NCBI GenBank assembly: GCA_027483445.1 | Contig: JAIXUS010000085.1 | Coordinates: 50,206 to 114,205, forward strand | Length of the DNA: 64,000 bases | Source of the DNA: Bacteroidota bacterium | GTDB taxonomy: Bacteria; Bacteroidota; Bacteroidia; M30B66 | Direction of reading: 5' to 3' | Part shown: positions 1 to 8,523 of the stretch, one piece after another | Layout of the letters: every line of letters begins with the position of its first letter | How positions within the stretch are numbered: position 1 is the first letter of the stretch | Notes under the pieces: generated by a model | The model's database searches: none | What the model saw: the letters and a program-made list of their open reading frames with translations, nothing else | What the model was told of the DNA's origin: nothing | Made by a program: the position numbers and the translations under genes

Positions 1-134
1 CTGAATTGCTGATGAATTTCCCCAATTCGCCTGCGCTGTTTGAGTTAAACGACGATTGGTATAAGGTATCGTCTAACAACGGCGTTTTACGCTTTAACGA
101 CAGTGGCGATATTCTTGAATTTCAACCTCAATAA
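1..134 (+). CDS. C-terminal fragment of an unidentified protein
   Basis: An open frame enters from the left edge (codons in phase with position 3) and stops with TAA at 132-134, giving 43 residues rich in Asn, Asp and Phe. The end reads NDSGDILEFQPQ. No family can be recognised from so short a tail. It lies 8 bp before the next gene on the same strand, so the two may be cotranscribed. Confidence 0.6.
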   Translation, partial: ELLMNFPNSPALFELNDDWYKVSSNNGVLRFNDSGDILEFQPQ

Positions 135-142
135 ATAAACAC

Positions 143-760
143 ATGCACAAACCCCTCAATCAATTTCTTCTTGTTGTCTGTTGCCTGATTATAACGCATG
201 TAAATGCACAGGAAGCCCCTGAAGCCAAGACCCTTTTTGGAAAAGGGAATGGCATCAACATAAAAAAAATCGGTTTTAATGTGGCTCCTGCTTTAGGGTA
301 TACCCGATTCGATGGCAGCGATGCAGCACTTTTTCATTTGCGCGGTGGCGTAACCTTAAACGATCGGCTAACCATTGGCGGATATTATGCGGTTTCGATG
401 AACAATGTTGTTCCCCGAAGTGAAACAATTCCCAATATTTACATGGATTATTGGTCATTCGGCGGATTGATAGAGCCAACTTTATTCGCAAAAAAACTTT
501 TCCATGTTACTTTGCCTATCACCTTAGGTTATGGTGAGGTTGAAATGGACAATGAACCTGATGACCTTAATTTAGGTGAATCCAATTTTTTCCAGGCAGA
601 AGCGGCGTTGATGTTGGAGGCGAACTTGATTAAAAATCTCCGATTGAACATTGGAGCCGGCTACCGTCAATTGGGCGCAATGACATACCGCAATATGACT
701 GAGAGCGATATTTCTGGTCCCACATTGTACATTGGTTTACGCGCCGGACTGTTTCGGTAA
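143..760 (+). CDS. Outer-membrane beta-barrel-like protein of unknown function
   Basis: 205 residues. The N-terminus has a signal peptide (Lys, then a hydrophobic run LLVVCCLIITHV, and an Ala-Gln cleavage site near residue 23). The mature part alternates hydrophobic and polar residues with many Gly and aromatic positions (GLIEPTLFAKKLFHVTLPI, LRLNIGAGYRQLG) and ends in LYIGLRAGLFR, typical of a small 8-strand outer-membrane barrel. No catalytic motif is visible. A hairpin follows the stop codon at 781-815. Family assignment is by architecture only. Confidence 0.75.
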   Translation: MHKPLNQFLLVVCCLIITHVNAQEAPEAKTLFGKGNGINIKKIGFNVAPALGYTRFDGSDAALFHLRGGVTLNDRLTIGGYYAVSMNNVVPRSETIPNIYMDYWSFGGLIEPTLFAKKLFHVTLPITLGYGEVEMDNEPDDLNLGESNFFQAEAALMLEANLIKNLRLNIGAGYRQLGAMTYRNMTESDISGPTLYIGLRAGLFR

Positions 761-780
761 ATTGAAAGTGGATAAAAATG

Positions 781-815
781 CCTGAATAAATTGGTACTAC
801 ATCGATTTATTCAGG
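781..815 (+). terminator. Hairpin downstream of the barrel gene
   Basis: CCTGAATAAAT (781-791) is perfectly complementary to ATTTATTCAGG (805-815), an 11-bp stem with a 13-nt loop, 20 bp after a stop codon. Only a short T-rich stretch follows, so it is a terminator-like hairpin rather than a textbook one. Confidence 0.55.
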
Positions 816-850
816 TAATTTGCATTTCCCCAATTTATGCCCCTTTAACC

Positions 851-1378
851 ATGCGAAAACTAACCGTATTTATTGCCTGCAGCATCGACGGTTTTATTGC
901 TGATGAGAATGAATCATTGGATTTTCTGAATCCTATGCATGATGAGGATGAAGACTATGGTTATGGCGATTTTTACGAATCTGTCGACACAGTGGTAATT
1001 GGCCGAAAAACGTACGACAAGGTGATGGGATTTGGAGAGCCATTTCCGCATGCCGACAAAACCTGCTATGTGTTTAGTCGCAAGGCGATTGAGTCTACGC
1101 CTTGGGCCATATTTGTGCAGCAGGAGCCCATTGGCTTTGTTCAAAAATTGAAACGTGAAAAAGGAAAGGGCATTTATTGCGATGGTGGAGGTACGCTGGT
1201 TACCCAGCTGATGGCCGCCGGTTTAGTCGATGAACTCATCCTTTCGGTTGTTCCTTGCGTATTGGGCAGAGGAACCCGGTTGTTTCAGGAAAATTTGGGA
1301 GGCTATAAAAAAGCCACATTGATGTCGGTCAAAAGCTTCCCCAGCGGATTGGCTCAGTTGCGTTATCAGTTAACCTGA
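851..1378 (+). CDS. Dihydrofolate reductase / RibD C-terminal family reductase
   Basis: The start at 851 (MRKLTVFIACSIDGFIAD) is preferred over an upstream in-frame codon at 791 because the family begins with this beta strand and the first 20 residues of the longer frame overlap the preceding hairpin. 175 residues. Recognisable motifs are SIDGFIA near the N-terminus, VVIGRKTYDKVMGF (nucleotide-binding helix), and IYCDGGGTLVTQLM followed by DELILSVVPCVLGRG, as in YyaP/YwjB-type NADPH reductases related to the RibD reductase domain. Substrate unknown. The neighbours do not form a riboflavin or folate operon. Confidence 0.85.
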   Translation: MRKLTVFIACSIDGFIADENESLDFLNPMHDEDEDYGYGDFYESVDTVVIGRKTYDKVMGFGEPFPHADKTCYVFSRKAIESTPWAIFVQQEPIGFVQKLKREKGKGIYCDGGGTLVTQLMAAGLVDELILSVVPCVLGRGTRLFQENLGGYKKATLMSVKSFPSGLAQLRYQLT

Positions 1379-1435
1379 AATGCACAAACATATTTTGGGA
1401 AGTAATTTTAAATGAATAAAAATGCTGTTCGAATA

Positions 1436-1456
1436 AATCAATAGGATTCATTGATT
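1436..1456 (+). promoter_or_regulatory. Perfect inverted repeat upstream of the THI5/NMT1-like gene
   Basis: AATCAAT (1436-1442), 7-nt spacer, ATTGATT (1450-1456), 27 bp before the ATG at 1483. It could be a transcription-factor operator or an RNA hairpin. I looked for a TPP riboswitch here (CUGAGA-type P4/P5 motifs) and saw none. Confidence 0.4.
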
Positions 1457-1482
1457 TTGGTCGAATTTAAATCCAACGAAAA

Positions 1483-2391
1483 ATGAGAAAATTACAATTG
1501 GCCTTAGACTGGACACCCAACGTGAACCATGTTGGTTTTTTTGTTGCCCGCGAATTGGGGCTTTACGCCGATCAAGGTATAGAGCTTGAATTGTTAAGCC
1601 CTCTCGATGACAATTATGCGCTTACACCCGGTAAAAAACTGGAACTAGGAATGGCCGATTTTGCTATTGCCCCTTTTGAAACTGTGATTAGCTTAAACAA
1701 TAAAGCGAATCCGGTTCCGGCAGTAGCGATTTACGCAATTTTACAAGAAGATTTGAGCTGCATCGCTACGTTAAAATCTGCGGCCATTACCTCTCCGAAG
1801 GAGCTAGATGGCAAAAGTTACGCCTCCTACAAAGCCCGGTATGAAGACCATATTGTTCGGGAAGTGATTAAAAACGATGGGGGAAAAGGTGAATTAAACA
1901 TCATTTACCCCGAAAAACTGGGTATCTGGAATACCTTGTTAAGTGGAAATGCCGATTCAACCTGGATTTTCGACAATTGGGAAGGCATCGAGGCTGAAAG
2001 CAAAGGGATTGAACTCCATAAATTTAATTTGGGAACATTCGATATTCCTTATGGCTATTCGCCGGTTGTATTCACCAATATCAACAAACTGAAATCCCAC
2101 GGTCCGCTATTCTCCCGTTTTATTCAAGCGAGCCGAAATGGTTTTCTGTATGCGCGAAATAACCCGAAACACGCTGCTGAGATACTCAAACCTTTCTTAA
2201 CAGAATACGATTTAAATAACGTCGATTTAGAGAAAGCGATTTCTTTTTCAGCCCCATTTTTCGGCGACGAAACTAACGCAGGTTTCATGAATCCAGAGCG
2301 TGTGAATGACTTTGTTCAATGGCTTGTTGATCGCGGATTGGAGCATGAGAAAATACTGAGGCAGGAATTGTACACCAACGAATTGTTTTGA
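1483..2391 (+). CDS. Cytoplasmic NMT1/THI5-like periplasmic-binding-fold protein
   Basis: 302 residues starting MRKLQLALDWTPNVNHVGFF, the hallmark of the NMT1/THI5 family (LDWTPNxNHxGxY), which contains ABC-type pyrimidine-precursor binding proteins (ThiY) and the fungal HMP-phosphate synthase Thi5. Other family segments are MADFAIAPFETVISL, GKSYASYKARYEDHIV and SRFIQASRNGFLYARNNP. There is no signal peptide or lipobox: the protein begins directly with the first beta strand, so it should be cytoplasmic. No ABC ATPase or permease is adjacent, and the Cys-rich CCCFC motif of yeast Thi5 is absent. It may be a cytosolic binding protein or a distinct enzyme; substrate unproven. Confidence 0.85.
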   Translation: MRKLQLALDWTPNVNHVGFFVARELGLYADQGIELELLSPLDDNYALTPGKKLELGMADFAIAPFETVISLNNKANPVPAVAIYAILQEDLSCIATLKSAAITSPKELDGKSYASYKARYEDHIVREVIKNDGGKGELNIIYPEKLGIWNTLLSGNADSTWIFDNWEGIEAESKGIELHKFNLGTFDIPYGYSPVVFTNINKLKSHGPLFSRFIQASRNGFLYARNNPKHAAEILKPFLTEYDLNNVDLEKAISFSAPFFGDETNAGFMNPERVNDFVQWLVDRGLEHEKILRQELYTNELF

Positions 2392-2522
2392 TTTTTTGAT
2401 TCATATTTAACTCGACAAGATTTTTTTGGGTTTTGGGGCTTAAACACCTATAAGTCCTTGGAGTAAGCTCATGGTTAAGTTCATGAAAAATAGCCATCAA
2501 AAGCCAATTAAACCTTGAGTAA

Positions 2523-3199
2523 TCTGCATCTGTAACCAATAAAGCCTTTGGTGAAGCAGAGTTTAATTATGCTCTGCTACATCGCCTTACGGAGCTGGCA
2601 CCCGGCGCGATTTTTCAGCTGGAAGTGAAGCCCAACGGCGATATGCGCTTTAACTTTATGAGCCGAGGTATTGAAGGCATTCATCCCGATTTAAACCCTG
2701 AATTGCTGCGCGACAATCCACGCCTGGGATTTTCATCCATACACCCCGATGATTTGCAGCAGGCGCGTTTGGCCATGCACGAAGCCCGCATGCAAAATAC
2801 CCAGCGGTAATCGGAATTCAGAGTGGTGGAATCAAACGGCAGCATCCATTAACATAGCGTAAATGCCACCCCTGAGCCGCAAGCCGATGGCACCGTGATT
2901 TGGTACGGCATTTTTCAGGATATCACCGAGAACAAAGAGTACGAAAAGGTGCTGGAGCAAATACTCTTCGACATTTCGCATGAGATTCGCCGTCCCGCAT
3001 CCTCCATTTGGGCATTCTGGCCTCGATGGAAGCCGAGCAGCAAGCAGGTTCGGGTTCCGGTAAGCATCTCGAGCTCCTCCGCAAAGCCACATTAGAGCTC
3101 GTTGAGTACATTCACCAGCTCAACGATGCCTATCGCCAGAGGCGCTCCCGAAATACATTCAAAAGGCTTAATTCAGCCGAAATTCTCTATTTTCGAATC
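2523..3199 (+). pseudogene. Decayed PAS-domain sensor histidine kinase
   Basis: A PAS_3-type domain reads in one frame from 2523 (LTELAPGAIFQLEVKPNGD, then SSIHPDDL), continuing through the PAC motif (SEFRVVESNGSIH, then IWYGIFQDITENKEYEKVLEQ) into the start of a phospho-acceptor helix (LFDISHEIRRPASSI). Two TAA codons interrupt the PAC region (2807-2809 and about 2849-2851), each where the family has a conserved Trp. A one-base deletion near 3012 then shifts the frame, so the helix continues (LGILASMEAEQ, then LELVEYIHQLNDAYRQRR) in the +1 frame. No ATPase domain follows: the frame runs into the next gene's signal peptide. The gene is therefore disrupted by two stops, a frameshift and a 3' truncation. 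Confidence 0.8.
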
Positions 3200-4639
3200 A
3201 TGATCAAACTACGCACGCTCCTGGCAATGCTCTGCTTTGCCTCACATGGCCTTTGGGCGCAATCGCTCACCGGGCCCGAAAGCATCGAATTCGACCTCTT
3301 TCACAACCGTTACCTGATTTCCAACTCCGACAATGGGCAGATTCTGGCCCGCGACATGGCCGGAACCCTCAGTGTATTTGCCGATAATGTAAGTCCCAGT
3401 CCTTATGGCCTCGAAATTCTGGGCAATGTGCTCTACGCCAATTGCGGCGGGCTGGTGAAGGGCTTCGACCTTGAGACCGGCAGCGAAGTTTTCTCACTCA
3501 ACCTTGGCGCAACCTTCCTTAACGGTATTACTACCGACGGACTTTTCAATCTTTTCGTTACCGACTTCAGCACTAAGCGTTTATACCGTGTTCGCCCTGC
3601 CGCCAATGCCTTTAACGTGATGGCCCAAAACCTGGTGCAGAGTCCCAATGGCATCGAATACGACCAGGCCAACCAACGGCTGGTGTTTGTAAACTGGGGA
3701 AACAACGCGCCCATCAAGGCCTTCAACCTGCTCGATTCTACCGTAACCACCATTGCCACAACCACCCTTGGCAATTGCGATGGCATCTGCTGGAATGGCC
3801 TCGACAGTTGGTACATCACCGCGTGGACCGGCGCTAAGCTCGTAAAGTTCGACCGCGATTTTGCCCAGGCGCCTCAAACCATCGCCACCGGTTTGTCGTC
3901 GCCGGCCGACATCGATTACAATCTCCGTGGCGACACGGTAGCCATCCCCAATTCGGGCAACAATACACTTCGTTTTGTAGGAATGCCAGCCATTTCGAAC
4001 GTAAATTGTAACCTGCTTCCACTCGAAACGCTGCAAGGTTCGGCAGCCTTCTACAACGACCTCAGTTCGTTTGGCGACTCGGTGCTGAGCATCAGGTTGC
4101 TAAATAACTCAGGCCTAGGCTTTGCTTACCCACTTGCCCGGTTTACACCCATTTCGGCCCTTCCGGAGGGCATGAGCATCACGCCGGGCTTCGAGCAGTT
4201 TAACGTCTTCGCCTCCGCCTGGAACCCCGATTCGATAGTCGAAGCCACTTGTCCTTTCCTGGTTACGCAGCCCATCATGCCCAACACCATTTTGCAGTTT
4301 AAGGTCGACATCACCAACCTGCTTCCATCCAATGCCGATACCTGCTTTTTCACCGATACATTCAGCGTAAACCTCAATCCCGATAACGTTTTGCAGGCCA
4401 TGAAGGCCGAGTATTCACCGGTCGTTTTCCCCAATCCATTCGCCGATCAAATTCAGGTAGAGTTAAGCAGCGCATCCAGCCCTGCGCCGCTGTTGTTCGA
4501 CATGAGCGGTCGCAAGTGGGTGGTGCCCGCAACGCGGGATGGCCAAACGCTTCGGTTCAAAACAACCGACATTCCATCGGGAGTTTACCTCTTGCATTTT
4601 CCGGGACAAGGCATTAAGCCCCGGCGTTTGGTGAAATAG
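3200..4639 (+). CDS. Secreted SMP-30/NHL-like beta-propeller with T9SS sorting domain
   Basis: The start at 3200 (MIKLRTLLAMLCFASHGLWAQ) gives a clean signal peptide; an upstream in-frame start at 3008 would merely fuse it to the kinase pseudogene. 479 residues. The first ~280 residues form propeller-like repeats (GPESIEFDLFHNRYLISNS, QSPNGIEYDQANQRLVFVN, SSPADIDYNLRGDTVAIPNS) as in SMP-30/gluconolactonase-like and NHL proteins. The last ~75 residues are a type A T9SS sorting domain (VFPNPFADQIQVELS, DIPSGVYLLHF, ending RLVK). Likely secreted or surface-anchored. No enzyme activity can be assigned. Confidence 0.85.
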   Translation: MIKLRTLLAMLCFASHGLWAQSLTGPESIEFDLFHNRYLISNSDNGQILARDMAGTLSVFADNVSPSPYGLEILGNVLYANCGGLVKGFDLETGSEVFSLNLGATFLNGITTDGLFNLFVTDFSTKRLYRVRPAANAFNVMAQNLVQSPNGIEYDQANQRLVFVNWGNNAPIKAFNLLDSTVTTIATTTLGNCDGICWNGLDSWYITAWTGAKLVKFDRDFAQAPQTIATGLSSPADIDYNLRGDTVAIPNSGNNTLRFVGMPAISNVNCNLLPLETLQGSAAFYNDLSSFGDSVLSIRLLNNSGLGFAYPLARFTPISALPEGMSITPGFEQFNVFASAWNPDSIVEATCPFLVTQPIMPNTILQFKVDITNLLPSNADTCFFTDTFSVNLNPDNVLQAMKAEYSPVVFPNPFADQIQVELSSASSPAPLLFDMSGRKWVVPATRDGQTLRFKTTDIPSGVYLLHFPGQGIKPRRLVK

Positions 4640-4764
4640 CGCGGAAATACGCTATACAAATTGTGTTTGTTTTGGGTTGATGGCTTTTCCAGGCGCCTGA
4701 AATGAACCTGTTTTATGCATCATCAACGAGAAATCAAATAGAATAACCCCAATTCAGGTTCCGC

Positions 4765-5154
4765 ATGCTCAAAGGAATTCATCATGTAGCCATAATTTGC
4801 AGCGACATCGAGCGCTCCAAACAATTTTACACCGAATTGCTGGGTTTTCGAGTTGCTGCAGAAGTGTATCGCGAGGAGCGCCAATCGTGGAAAGTAGATT
4901 TACAACTCAACGGAGTTTATTGTATCGAGCTCTTTAGCTTTCCGCAGGTGCCGGCACGCCTCTCGAGGCCCGAAGCGGCGGGCTTGAGGCATCTCGCTTT
5001 TTCTGTCGAAAACCTGCATGCATGGGTGGATGCGCTTGAGGCAAAAGGCCTTCCCTGCGAGCCCATACGCACCGATCCATACAGCGGAGCACAATTCACC
5101 TTTTGCTCCGACCCTGATGGATTGCCAGTAGAGTTTTATGAGTGGCAAGTTTAA
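4765..5154 (+). CDS. VOC-family (glyoxalase-like) metalloprotein
   Basis: 129 residues with the paired beta-alpha-beta-beta-beta modules of the vicinal oxygen chelate superfamily. Metal ligands fit GIHHVAIICSDIERSKQFY, CIELFSFP, GLRHLAFSVENL and the closing GLPVEFYEW (His, Glu, His, Glu). The length and closing Glu resemble the YaeR/GloA2 subgroup of glyoxalase-like proteins. Substrate cannot be determined from sequence. Single gene, about 125 bp after the previous stop; the accessory block begins about 200 bp downstream. Confidence 0.88.
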   Translation: MLKGIHHVAIICSDIERSKQFYTELLGFRVAAEVYREERQSWKVDLQLNGVYCIELFSFPQVPARLSRPEAAGLRHLAFSVENLHAWVDALEAKGLPCEPIRTDPYSGAQFTFCSDPDGLPVEFYEWQV

Positions 5155-5350
5155 ATTTCCAGGGCATCAAACACCGTGACCCTTTCTGGATGGCGAATTA
5201 TTCAGCGTTTACCGCCAGGGCAAGGGGTAGCTTCAGTTTGCGCTTGGACGTAAACGTGGGTTTTCGGTGCATTCAACTTTCTGCCCGCACCGAATCGGAT
5301 ATGCACAAAGGTTCATGTTTGCGCGGCACCTTGGCTGACACAAGGCCTGT

Positions 5351-5365
5351 GTTATACCCAGTTAC
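5351..5365 (-). repeat. Terminal core of accessory module E (attC R''-like box)
   Basis: The plus strand reads GTTATACCCAGTTAC. The other end of the module carrying the 5411-6358 gene (6390-6404) reads, on the minus strand, GTTATGCCCAATTAC: 13 of 15 positions agree. Module E is thus bounded by imperfect terminal inverted repeats, as expected for a gene cassette whose first bases pair with the first box of its own attC site. A complete hairpin partner further left is not clear, so this terminal site may be truncated. Confidence 0.5.
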
Positions 5366-5410
5366 GTTTATTTTATTTCATAGATTAAATGAATTATCTA
5401 TTATGTAACA

Positions 5411-6358
5411 TTATTTTTGATAGCTAAACTTTTTTTTTAACAACGTGTTTTTTGCAAAATAACGATATGATTTTACTCGACCTTTTTTGTCAAACCATGA
5501 TACACTATAGTAAGAATCATGAGTTGGTGAATTTTCGAAGTATAATCTTATTCGCCATGGTATGCTTGTCTTTATAGGTTGGATGTCTGTCAAATTGTTC
5601 CGTTTATAGTAAGTACTATACAGATTTATTTGCTTTCTTCCCCAATATCGATAAACAGTTCTGATCTCAGTTACTTTCTCCGTATCGAATCCAATCTCTA
5701 CAACCGTTTTTTTTCGTATACGTCCTTGTTCATCTGTCTCGTATTGAAATGTGAGTTTATTACCTTCACAATTGCAATTTGAATTTGTTGCAGAAACGAA
5801 TGCGTTTGTTGTAGAGTCAAATTGCATCGTCATGCCACAGTCATTGCAACGACTCCTGCTGGAAGTAGATAAGTGATTCATAGAATCATATTCAAATCTT
5901 CTTATATCAATGGTGTCTCCACCCGCTGTCAGTCGTATTTGTTTTTTGAGTCTTCCCGAATCGTCAAGAAGACTTTCGAAATAGTAAGGCCTCGGATTTC
6001 TGGTTGTGTCCCAGATCAAAAATCTTGTGCTATCTATCCCGTCTATATATCTTGCCCAGCTGAATTTATATCTAAACTTTTTTTCTAGCAATGAGTGATA
6101 TACTAGTTTATATGTCTGGCTATAGTTGTCCCGTTTTTTAGAGTCTTTCGAATTCCAGCTAACAAAATTTAAACTATCAACAGATCCTGACCAACTGTAA
6201 AACCTATTGCCTGTTTCGTCTGATTTTATTTTGCATTTAATACGAAAGTTTGATTCATAAAAAACAGAATATTCGTCCGGTTCGAAAATCAATTGTGCAC
6301 GTCCGTAATTTGTTAGACTAAAAAGAAGAAATAAAAGATATATTTTAATTTGTGTCAT
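5411..6358 (-). CDS. Secreted hypothetical protein with YD-like repeats (module E)
   Basis: The start at 6358 (MTQIKIYLLFLLFSLTNYGRAQ) supplies a signal peptide; the frame upstream of it runs through the attC-like site. 315 residues. Segments such as RFEYDSMNHLSTSS, FQYETDEQGRIRKK and WFDKKGRVKSYRY resemble the YD/Rhs-type repeat rhythm of secreted Bacteroidota proteins, and four Cys cluster in two pairs (CNDC, CNCEG). No enzymatic domain is recognised. It is AT-rich relative to the flanking genes and is the only gene in its module. Confidence 0.7.
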   Translation of the reverse strand: MTQIKIYLLFLLFSLTNYGRAQLIFEPDEYSVFYESNFRIKCKIKSDETGNRFYSWSGSVDSLNFVSWNSKDSKKRDNYSQTYKLVYHSLLEKKFRYKFSWARYIDGIDSTRFLIWDTTRNPRPYYFESLLDDSGRLKKQIRLTAGGDTIDIRRFEYDSMNHLSTSSRSRCNDCGMTMQFDSTTNAFVSATNSNCNCEGNKLTFQYETDEQGRIRKKTVVEIGFDTEKVTEIRTVYRYWGRKQINLYSTYYKRNNLTDIQPIKTSIPWRIRLYFENSPTHDSYYSVSWFDKKGRVKSYRYFAKNTLLKKKFSYQK

Positions 6359-6395
6359 CGAAAAGTATCCTGGGCCTATAGCTTTGTCTGTAATT

Positions 6396-6534
6396 GGGCA
6401 TAACGTAGGCAGATTTGCGTCCGTTTCGGATTTTGGACCGAAAGGCTGCTTGTCATGACGTAAAAATAGTAAAAAACGAGAAGCCCAAAATGTCCTCAAA
6501 TGCCCAAATGGCGAAAATTTGTGGTTGGTGGCTG
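6396..6534 (-). repeat. attC-like hairpin site between modules D and E
   Basis: On the minus strand the site runs from CACCAAC (complement of 6524-6530) to GTTATGCCC (complement of 6396-6404). Its arms pair imperfectly: the stretch after the first box (ATTTTCGCC, GGGCATTTGAGGAC) matches the reverse complement of the stretch before the last box (ATTTGCGTCC, CGGATTTTGGAC). The outer boxes differ because the left one belongs to module D (its start at 8871-8878 is GTTGGTGG on the minus strand) and the right one to module E. It sits 5 bp after the stop codon of the 6539-7561 gene. Confidence 0.55.
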
Positions 6535-6538
6535 TGCT

Positions 6539-7561
6539 TTATTCTTCATATCCAATAAAAAAGTCGGAATTAGATTTTATCCTTACGTCTTTACTTAATT
6601 CAATATTTTCATTACTTATTAAGTTTAAATCCTCATTAATAGCTTGATAGTAAGTTTCTAAAAGCAGTTTCATTGTAACTAGTTCAATCATATTTCTGTG
6701 CATAATTGTAAATTCATTGTGGGTTGAAGAAATTTTGTTTTGATGTTTCATCATCTCCTCATTGAACTTTATGTTTTCGGGAAGCCGTCTAGTAACCTCA
6801 ATGGGTTCGCCATTCCAATGGCCTCCGGGTCTTGCTGGTCCATAATGCAAGAAAGTTTCAGTTTCAGGCTTCTTTGAGGCAAGCGAATATGAAAAATCAA
6901 AACTATTTAGTGTCGCTTTAATGCTATACTCCTTGACATATTTTGTCATAAGTATATTTTCAAAATTTGTTAAGTACTTATTGTATTGCTTTTCATATTC
7001 ATTGAATAGCTTTACAAGCCTTTCCTTTTTTTCCTCAATTATTTGCTTAACCACAGCTGCACCTTTTCTTTCGGATACAACTTGTGCAAACTCACAGATT
7101 TGTATTAATCGTGGAATGTGGCTCACCCTATTTTCAAATTTAAAAATATAGGTAAGATTTTCAGTAAGCCTGTCCCAACCTTGCGTATGTATTCTGTACC
7201 TAAGACGTTCTTCTTCCGGTAAATTAAAATAGTTGTTTTGGATACTAATAATGGATGAATATCTTTCATCTAGGGTACTTATATTCAGTTCATTTCTTAC
7301 CTCTTCTGCAACAATGGCTCTAATTTTAGATGGTAATTCATCAAGCATAGTTATTATTTGCCTATTTTGTTCAGTAATGAAGTCAATTTTCCTGTCAATA
7401 ATATTTAGATGATTCTTTATGTCTTTAAGTAGGCCAATTATTTTTCTATTTTCATCACGTTGTGCAAAGTACCCTGCTATCGCAGCAGCTACGCTTATAC
7501 CAGTTGTTACATCGCCTACCGTAACACTTTTCCAAATTATTTTTTCAGTTATACCAGCCAT
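6539..7561 (-). CDS. Unknown coiled-coil protein with an N-terminal hydrophobic segment
   Basis: 340 residues. After a short polar start comes a hydrophobic Gly/Ala segment (VTTGISVAAAIAGYFAQ), then a heptad-rich region (LLKDIKNHLNIIDRKIDFI, ITMLDELPSKIRAIVAEEV) and a mostly helical C-terminal half. No family recognised. It is the last gene of a three-gene minus-strand set (8818 to 6539) with gaps or overlaps of at most about 23 bp, and its stop lies 5 bp before an attC-like hairpin. The set may encode one envelope-associated function, but this is only context. Confidence 0.75.
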   Translation of the reverse strand: MAGITEKIIWKSVTVGDVTTGISVAAAIAGYFAQRDENRKIIGLLKDIKNHLNIIDRKIDFITEQNRQIITMLDELPSKIRAIVAEEVRNELNISTLDERYSSIISIQNNYFNLPEEERLRYRIHTQGWDRLTENLTYIFKFENRVSHIPRLIQICEFAQVVSERKGAAVVKQIIEEKKERLVKLFNEYEKQYNKYLTNFENILMTKYVKEYSIKATLNSFDFSYSLASKKPETETFLHYGPARPGGHWNGEPIEVTRRLPENIKFNEEMMKHQNKISSTHNEFTIMHRNMIELVTMKLLLETYYQAINEDLNLISNENIELSKDVRIKSNSDFFIGYEE

Positions 7562-7572
7562 AATTTTTGTTT

Positions 7573-8523
7573 TTAGAAAAAGTTCAATAGTGTTGAATTA
7601 AATCTAATTGTCACCATTCCGCCATATTCAATCTTATTAAAATCATCCATTCCTTTTGTCATAATGCTCAAAAACGGACTTAAACCTATTTTTACATTTG
7701 CGTTGCCTTTGATTAGCGGATAATAAAAAGTCCAAAACTCAAGACGTAATCTATTTAGACTGTTGAATGGATTTGTTTGTCCTTTGCTTCCAATTATATC
7801 ATAATAAACCGCAGGTGCATAGCTAAAATCTCCCTTACCTGGATAGAATTGAAAAGCAAAGGCAGGTGAGAATGTTGGCTGCACTGAAGGTTGGTCAACA
7901 ATCATATTCGTAGTTGTAATTACCCCATTGGAGTTGGGTAGATTAACAACTCCAACTTCCTTTCCTGCCCTCCAATCATAAGAATATCTAATCCTAATTT
8001 GAGGTGAGAATTGCTTTGTTCCAAACTTACCTTGAGTAAAGAACCCAATATATTTGATTTCACCACCAAATGAATTTTCTGCATTTATATTCTCCTCAGA
8101 TTTATTTCCTGTTGGATAGTATTTAAACTCTGCAAAGCCATACTCAAATTGTCCGCCAAATGAATGTGTGTTAATTAAACCCCCATCACTGATATTATAT
8201 ATGGTATATTGAAGCGCCAGAATGCTTCTCCAAGTACTTGTAAATCTATCAATTTGAACTACATTATCGTTCTTGTTTGTTAAAGGAATTCTGAAGGTCG
8301 GTCTTATCAAAAAAGAATTTCCTCCATCTTTAGATACTTTTGAACCACCAATATCAACTGAATCTTGTTTAAATATAAATTCTGGTCCAACTTCTAATTG
8401 GGCTTCTTTTATAGATGTGTTAACTGTAGCAAATGGTGCTATTTTAAAATTTGCATTTTGAGCAAATGTTTGAGCAGTTGTCACTAACAGTATCAGGATA
8501 CTACAAAGTAATGTCTGTTTCAT
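7573..8523 (-). CDS. Outer-membrane beta-barrel-like protein of unknown function
   Basis: 316 residues from the start chosen at 8523 (MKQTLLCSILILLVTTAQTFAQ), a typical signal peptide; an ATG three codons upstream (8532) is the alternative. The mature protein has many amphipathic strands ending in aromatic residues (FGGQFEYGFAEFKYYP, FSPQIRIRYSYDWRAG, LRLEFWTFYYPLIKG) and ends in Phe, all typical of an outer-membrane barrel. The start overlaps the preceding 105-residue gene by about 23 bp, implying translational coupling. No functional homologue recognised. Confidence 0.75.
   Translation of the reverse strand: MKQTLLCSILILLVTTAQTFAQNANFKIAPFATVNTSIKEAQLEVGPEFIFKQDSVDIGGSKVSKDGGNSFLIRPTFRIPLTNKNDNVVQIDRFTSTWRSILALQYTIYNISDGGLINTHSFGGQFEYGFAEFKYYPTGNKSEENINAENSFGGEIKYIGFFTQGKFGTKQFSPQIRIRYSYDWRAGKEVGVVNLPNSNGVITTTNMIVDQPSVQPTFSPAFAFQFYPGKGDFSYAPAVYYDIIGSKGQTNPFNSLNRLRLEFWTFYYPLIKGNANVKIGLSPFLSIMTKGMDDFNKIEYGGMVTIRFNSTLLNFF

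Noticed and set aside
1381..1482. TPP riboswitch upstream of the THI5-like gene
   Set aside because: No CUGAGA-type motif or paired helices; only a small inverted repeat is present.
3581..4036. 151-codon minus-strand frame inside the T9SS propeller gene
   Set aside because: Shadow of the plus-strand gene, which has a signal peptide and sorting domain.
5142..5408. 88-codon plus-strand frame after the VOC gene
   Set aside because: It overlaps the VOC stop, has random composition and ends across the boundary of accessory module E.
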